Shown here piece by piece: positions 20,755 through 22,455 of a stretch of 22,455 nt of DNA (positions within the stretch are counted from its first letter, which is position 1; every line of letters starts with the position of its first letter). The stretch comes from Mnemiopsis leidyi (Eukaryota; Ctenophora; Tentaculata; Lobata; Bolinopsidae): NCBI GenBank assembly GCA_000226015.1, contig JH153150.1, forward strand, positions 142,643 to 165,097, in the 5' to 3' direction. The notes beneath the pieces were generated by a model. That model saw only the letters and a list, made by a program, of their open reading frames with translations, was not told the DNA's origin and did no database searches. The position numbers and the translations under genes were made by a program.

Positions 20755-21210
20755 TGTATCCTTGCTTCCAGCCATCGCCATGACCTGCATAAGTTTGATA
20801 ATGAATTTCAATTTGTTGCCATGCACACTGAACACCTGATAGTGACAGTATTGGATCAGCTGGCAAAAGTGCATACACGCTTTTAAGCTTTCCTATGCCC
20901 TTCATGCTGTGACACTGAGACTACTGGTAAAACACAGTGCATATATTTTGAGTAGATTTATACATCGTTAGCATGGCTGGCAGCATGGACAGGAGCTTTC
21001 CCGTTAAGTCTCTAAAATAGGTTAAGGATGTAAGTCTTGTATTGTATTTGTACTTATTACTTTTTAGTAGTTCAGTTGTAATTAAGAAAAACCTTAAAAT
21101 CATCCAGCCAAATGTTCAGTTATCTGAACAGCGACACCCTTTTTTGTTTCACTGCACTTGTGGCTAATGATATTTATTTAGGTATGTTTGACATGGTGAA
21201 GTGACTTACT
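20755..21210. other. non-coding stretch before the coiled-coil exons
   Basis: No supported feature. A 37-codon open stretch at about 20773-20885 follows an acceptor-like TTGCTTCCAG but ends in a stop without a recognisable domain. Confidence 0.35.
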
Positions 21211-21231
21211 CAGTGCACACAAAAAGCAGTG

Positions 21232-21255
21232 CTTTCTGCAATTTAGTGCAGAAAG
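21232..21255 (+). promoter_or_regulatory. perfect 9-bp stem hairpin just before the ATG
   Basis: CTTTCTGCA-ATTTAG-TGCAGAAAG: a perfect stem with a six-base loop ending four bases before the ATG at 21260. If in the mRNA leader it could slow initiation or bind a protein. It also contains an acceptor-like TTTAGTGCAG. It is not an iron-response or histone stem-loop. Confidence 0.45.
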
Positions 21256-21259
21256 AAAT

Positions 21260-21305
21260 ATGAGCTTGCTTGATGTGATGCCAATATTAGATGAAGAAGC
21301 AGAAG
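21260..21305 (+). CDS. coiled-coil protein, exon 1 of the visible part
   Basis: Encodes MSLLDVMPILDEEAEG, ending at donor G|GTAAGA in phase 1. The ATG is the first after an in-frame TGA at 21197. However, the frame is open back to an acceptor-like TTACTCAG at 21213, so the exon could begin there instead. The acidic sequence leads into the coiled coil of later exons. Protein family not recognised. Confidence 0.6.
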
Positions 21306-21421
21306 GTAAGACTTATTCAGTAAGGTAACATCAAGAGAAAAGTATAAGCTATAATTAGCTGAAATTTCAATGATAAAAACTTGCCCCAAGTCAAACGTTT
21401 GAAATGCTTCTATTCAACCAG

Positions 21422-21527
21422 ATCGTGAGGATGAAGATGGGAGTGTACACATGTCAGAAGGAGGGGAGAGGGAAAGTTATGAAGACCTCAGGCTAATGCT
21501 CAGTGAGCTGCTAGATGAAAAAGAGAG
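21422..21527 (+). CDS. coiled-coil protein, exon 2
   Basis: Acceptor TATTCAACCAG, donor AG|GTGTGT; 106 bases, entering in phase 1 and leaving in phase 2. It encodes an acidic linker (DREDEDGSVHMSEGG) and the beginning of a helix, DLRLMLSELLDEKER. Phase agreement with both neighbouring exons supports it. Confidence 0.72.
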
Positions 21528-21663
21528 GTGTGTAGGCATGAATTTCTAAATCCTGCATTAAGTTTTCTTAACTTGAAGGAAGGATGCATGTTTCGGATAC
21601 CAAAGATCAATATCAATTATGTTATCTGATTCTACAACATGTTTCTTAAAAATTATTTTTAAG

Positions 21664-21787
21664 ATTGACTCAAGAGCTGAATGATAAGAATGACGAAATG
21701 GATGAAGCAAGACTCACTATGGAAGATTTGGAAATTGTCAACAAACGTCTTCTGAAAAAGCTTAATTCCATGCCAGAAAAAGTCAAG
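21664..21787 (+). CDS. coiled-coil protein, exon 3 (gene continues beyond the window)
   Basis: Acceptor ATTTTTAAG, donor AAG|GTATGT, entering in phase 2 and ending in phase 0. It encodes LTQELNDKNDEMDEARLTME and then DLEIVNKRLLKKLNS..EKVK, a clear heptad-patterned, charged coiled coil. The three exons give about 92 residues. Coiled coils are too generic to name the protein; it may be a cytoskeletal or trafficking adaptor, but that is a guess. The next exon would lie after the (CA)n tract. Confidence 0.75.
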
Positions 21788-22199
21788 GTATGTACAACCT
21801 TACTTTCGTGAAATCAGCTCGATATAATATTTAAACAGGGAAGTTAGGTAATTCCTTGCTCATTTGAAAGTTTATTTTTACCCATAGAGCATACTAGACC
21901 ATTACTTATCTTATCTCTTTTAAAGAATATTGGTTTTATCATAAGTTCAATAGACAACTTCTTAACATTAGAATTAAGTAATTGTGAGAGCTGAATGCAA
22001 GTAGGATGCATGTCTGCAACACACAGCAGGAGACCAATAATTGTCTCACCTCACACCAATAGAAACACTTCTAGCCAACTTCCGTCAGACACACAATAAT
22101 GTTAGTTATAACACTCTACACACATTACATCCACCCTACAGTTTGTGTCACTAGGTGTACCTGCTACGTTGTTAGCTGTAATGTAGTGGTATGTTTACA

Positions 22200-22386
22200 T
22201 GCTGGCACACAGACATACAGACACAGACACACACAAACACAGACACAGACACAGACAGACATAGACACAGACAGACACACAGATATATACAGACACACAC
22301 ACACACACACAGACACACAGATATATACACACACACGCACACGCACATGCACACTCACACACACACACACACACGCACACACACAC

Positions 22387-22455
<69 letters not shown>
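22200..22455. repeat. long (CA)n microsatellite, running off the window
   Basis: An impure CA/CAGA tract with two ACACAGATATATACA inserts, becoming a pure (CA)n run from about 22390 to the end. It lies in the intron after coiled-coil exon 3. Cysteine/valine-repeat reading frames here are artefacts. Confidence 0.97.

Noticed and set aside
20773..20885. Open stretch after TTGCTTCCAG, possible exon
   Set aside because: Ends in a stop without domain or poly(A) signal and fits no neighbouring exon.
22164..22454. Cysteine/valine-repeat frames on the minus strand
   Set aside because: Translation of the (CA)n microsatellite.

Overview
The window looks like nuclear DNA of a multicellular animal, most likely an invertebrate. 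It has AT-rich non-coding sequence, spliced genes with GT-AG introns, a tau-tubulin kinase gene and a C2H2 zinc-finger gene of animal type, a decayed non-LTR retrotransposon, miniature inverted-repeat elements and long (CA)n tracts. Nothing bacterial, viral or organellar was seen. The species cannot be named from this sequence alone.

Layout: (1) 1-2006 is non-coding and leads into an intronless C2H2 zinc-finger gene on + (2007-3515, nine fingers) with a poly(A) signal at 3805. (2) A tau-tubulin kinase (TTBK, CK1 superfamily) gene lies on the minus strand from the ATG at 15622 down to about 5475. Seven exons join in perfect phase and encode an intact kinase core of 271 residues. A possible eighth, terminal exon follows after a very short 39-nt intron, with a poly(A) signal at about 5296. 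(3) Three consecutive 3' splice sites of this gene (exons 5, 6 and 7) are built of or touched by tandem repeats: 73 bp x4 that duplicate the splice site itself, 10 bp x3, and a 775-bp minisatellite. (4) The two large kinase introns hold many perfect CACGTG E-boxes, three RFX X-box-like sites and direct-repeat nuclear-receptor half-sites. (5) 15.6-21.2 kb is mainly intergenic or intronic and carries mobile-element remains: a roughly 1.3-kb fold-back element with GC-rich CpG-rich arms, a broken retrotransposon, and a 285-bp TA-flanked MITE nested inside it. (6) 21260-21787 on + holds three phase-compatible exons of a coiled-coil protein that I do not recognise and that continues past the window. 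A possible further upstream first exon at 16833 would make this gene divergent from TTBK. The window ends in a long (CA)n microsatellite.

The genes do not form an operon-like functional set. TTBK2 in vertebrates starts ciliogenesis and RFX factors control ciliary genes through X-boxes, so the intronic X-boxes are the most biologically suggestive regulatory signal. The repeated 3' splice sites are the most unusual structural one.
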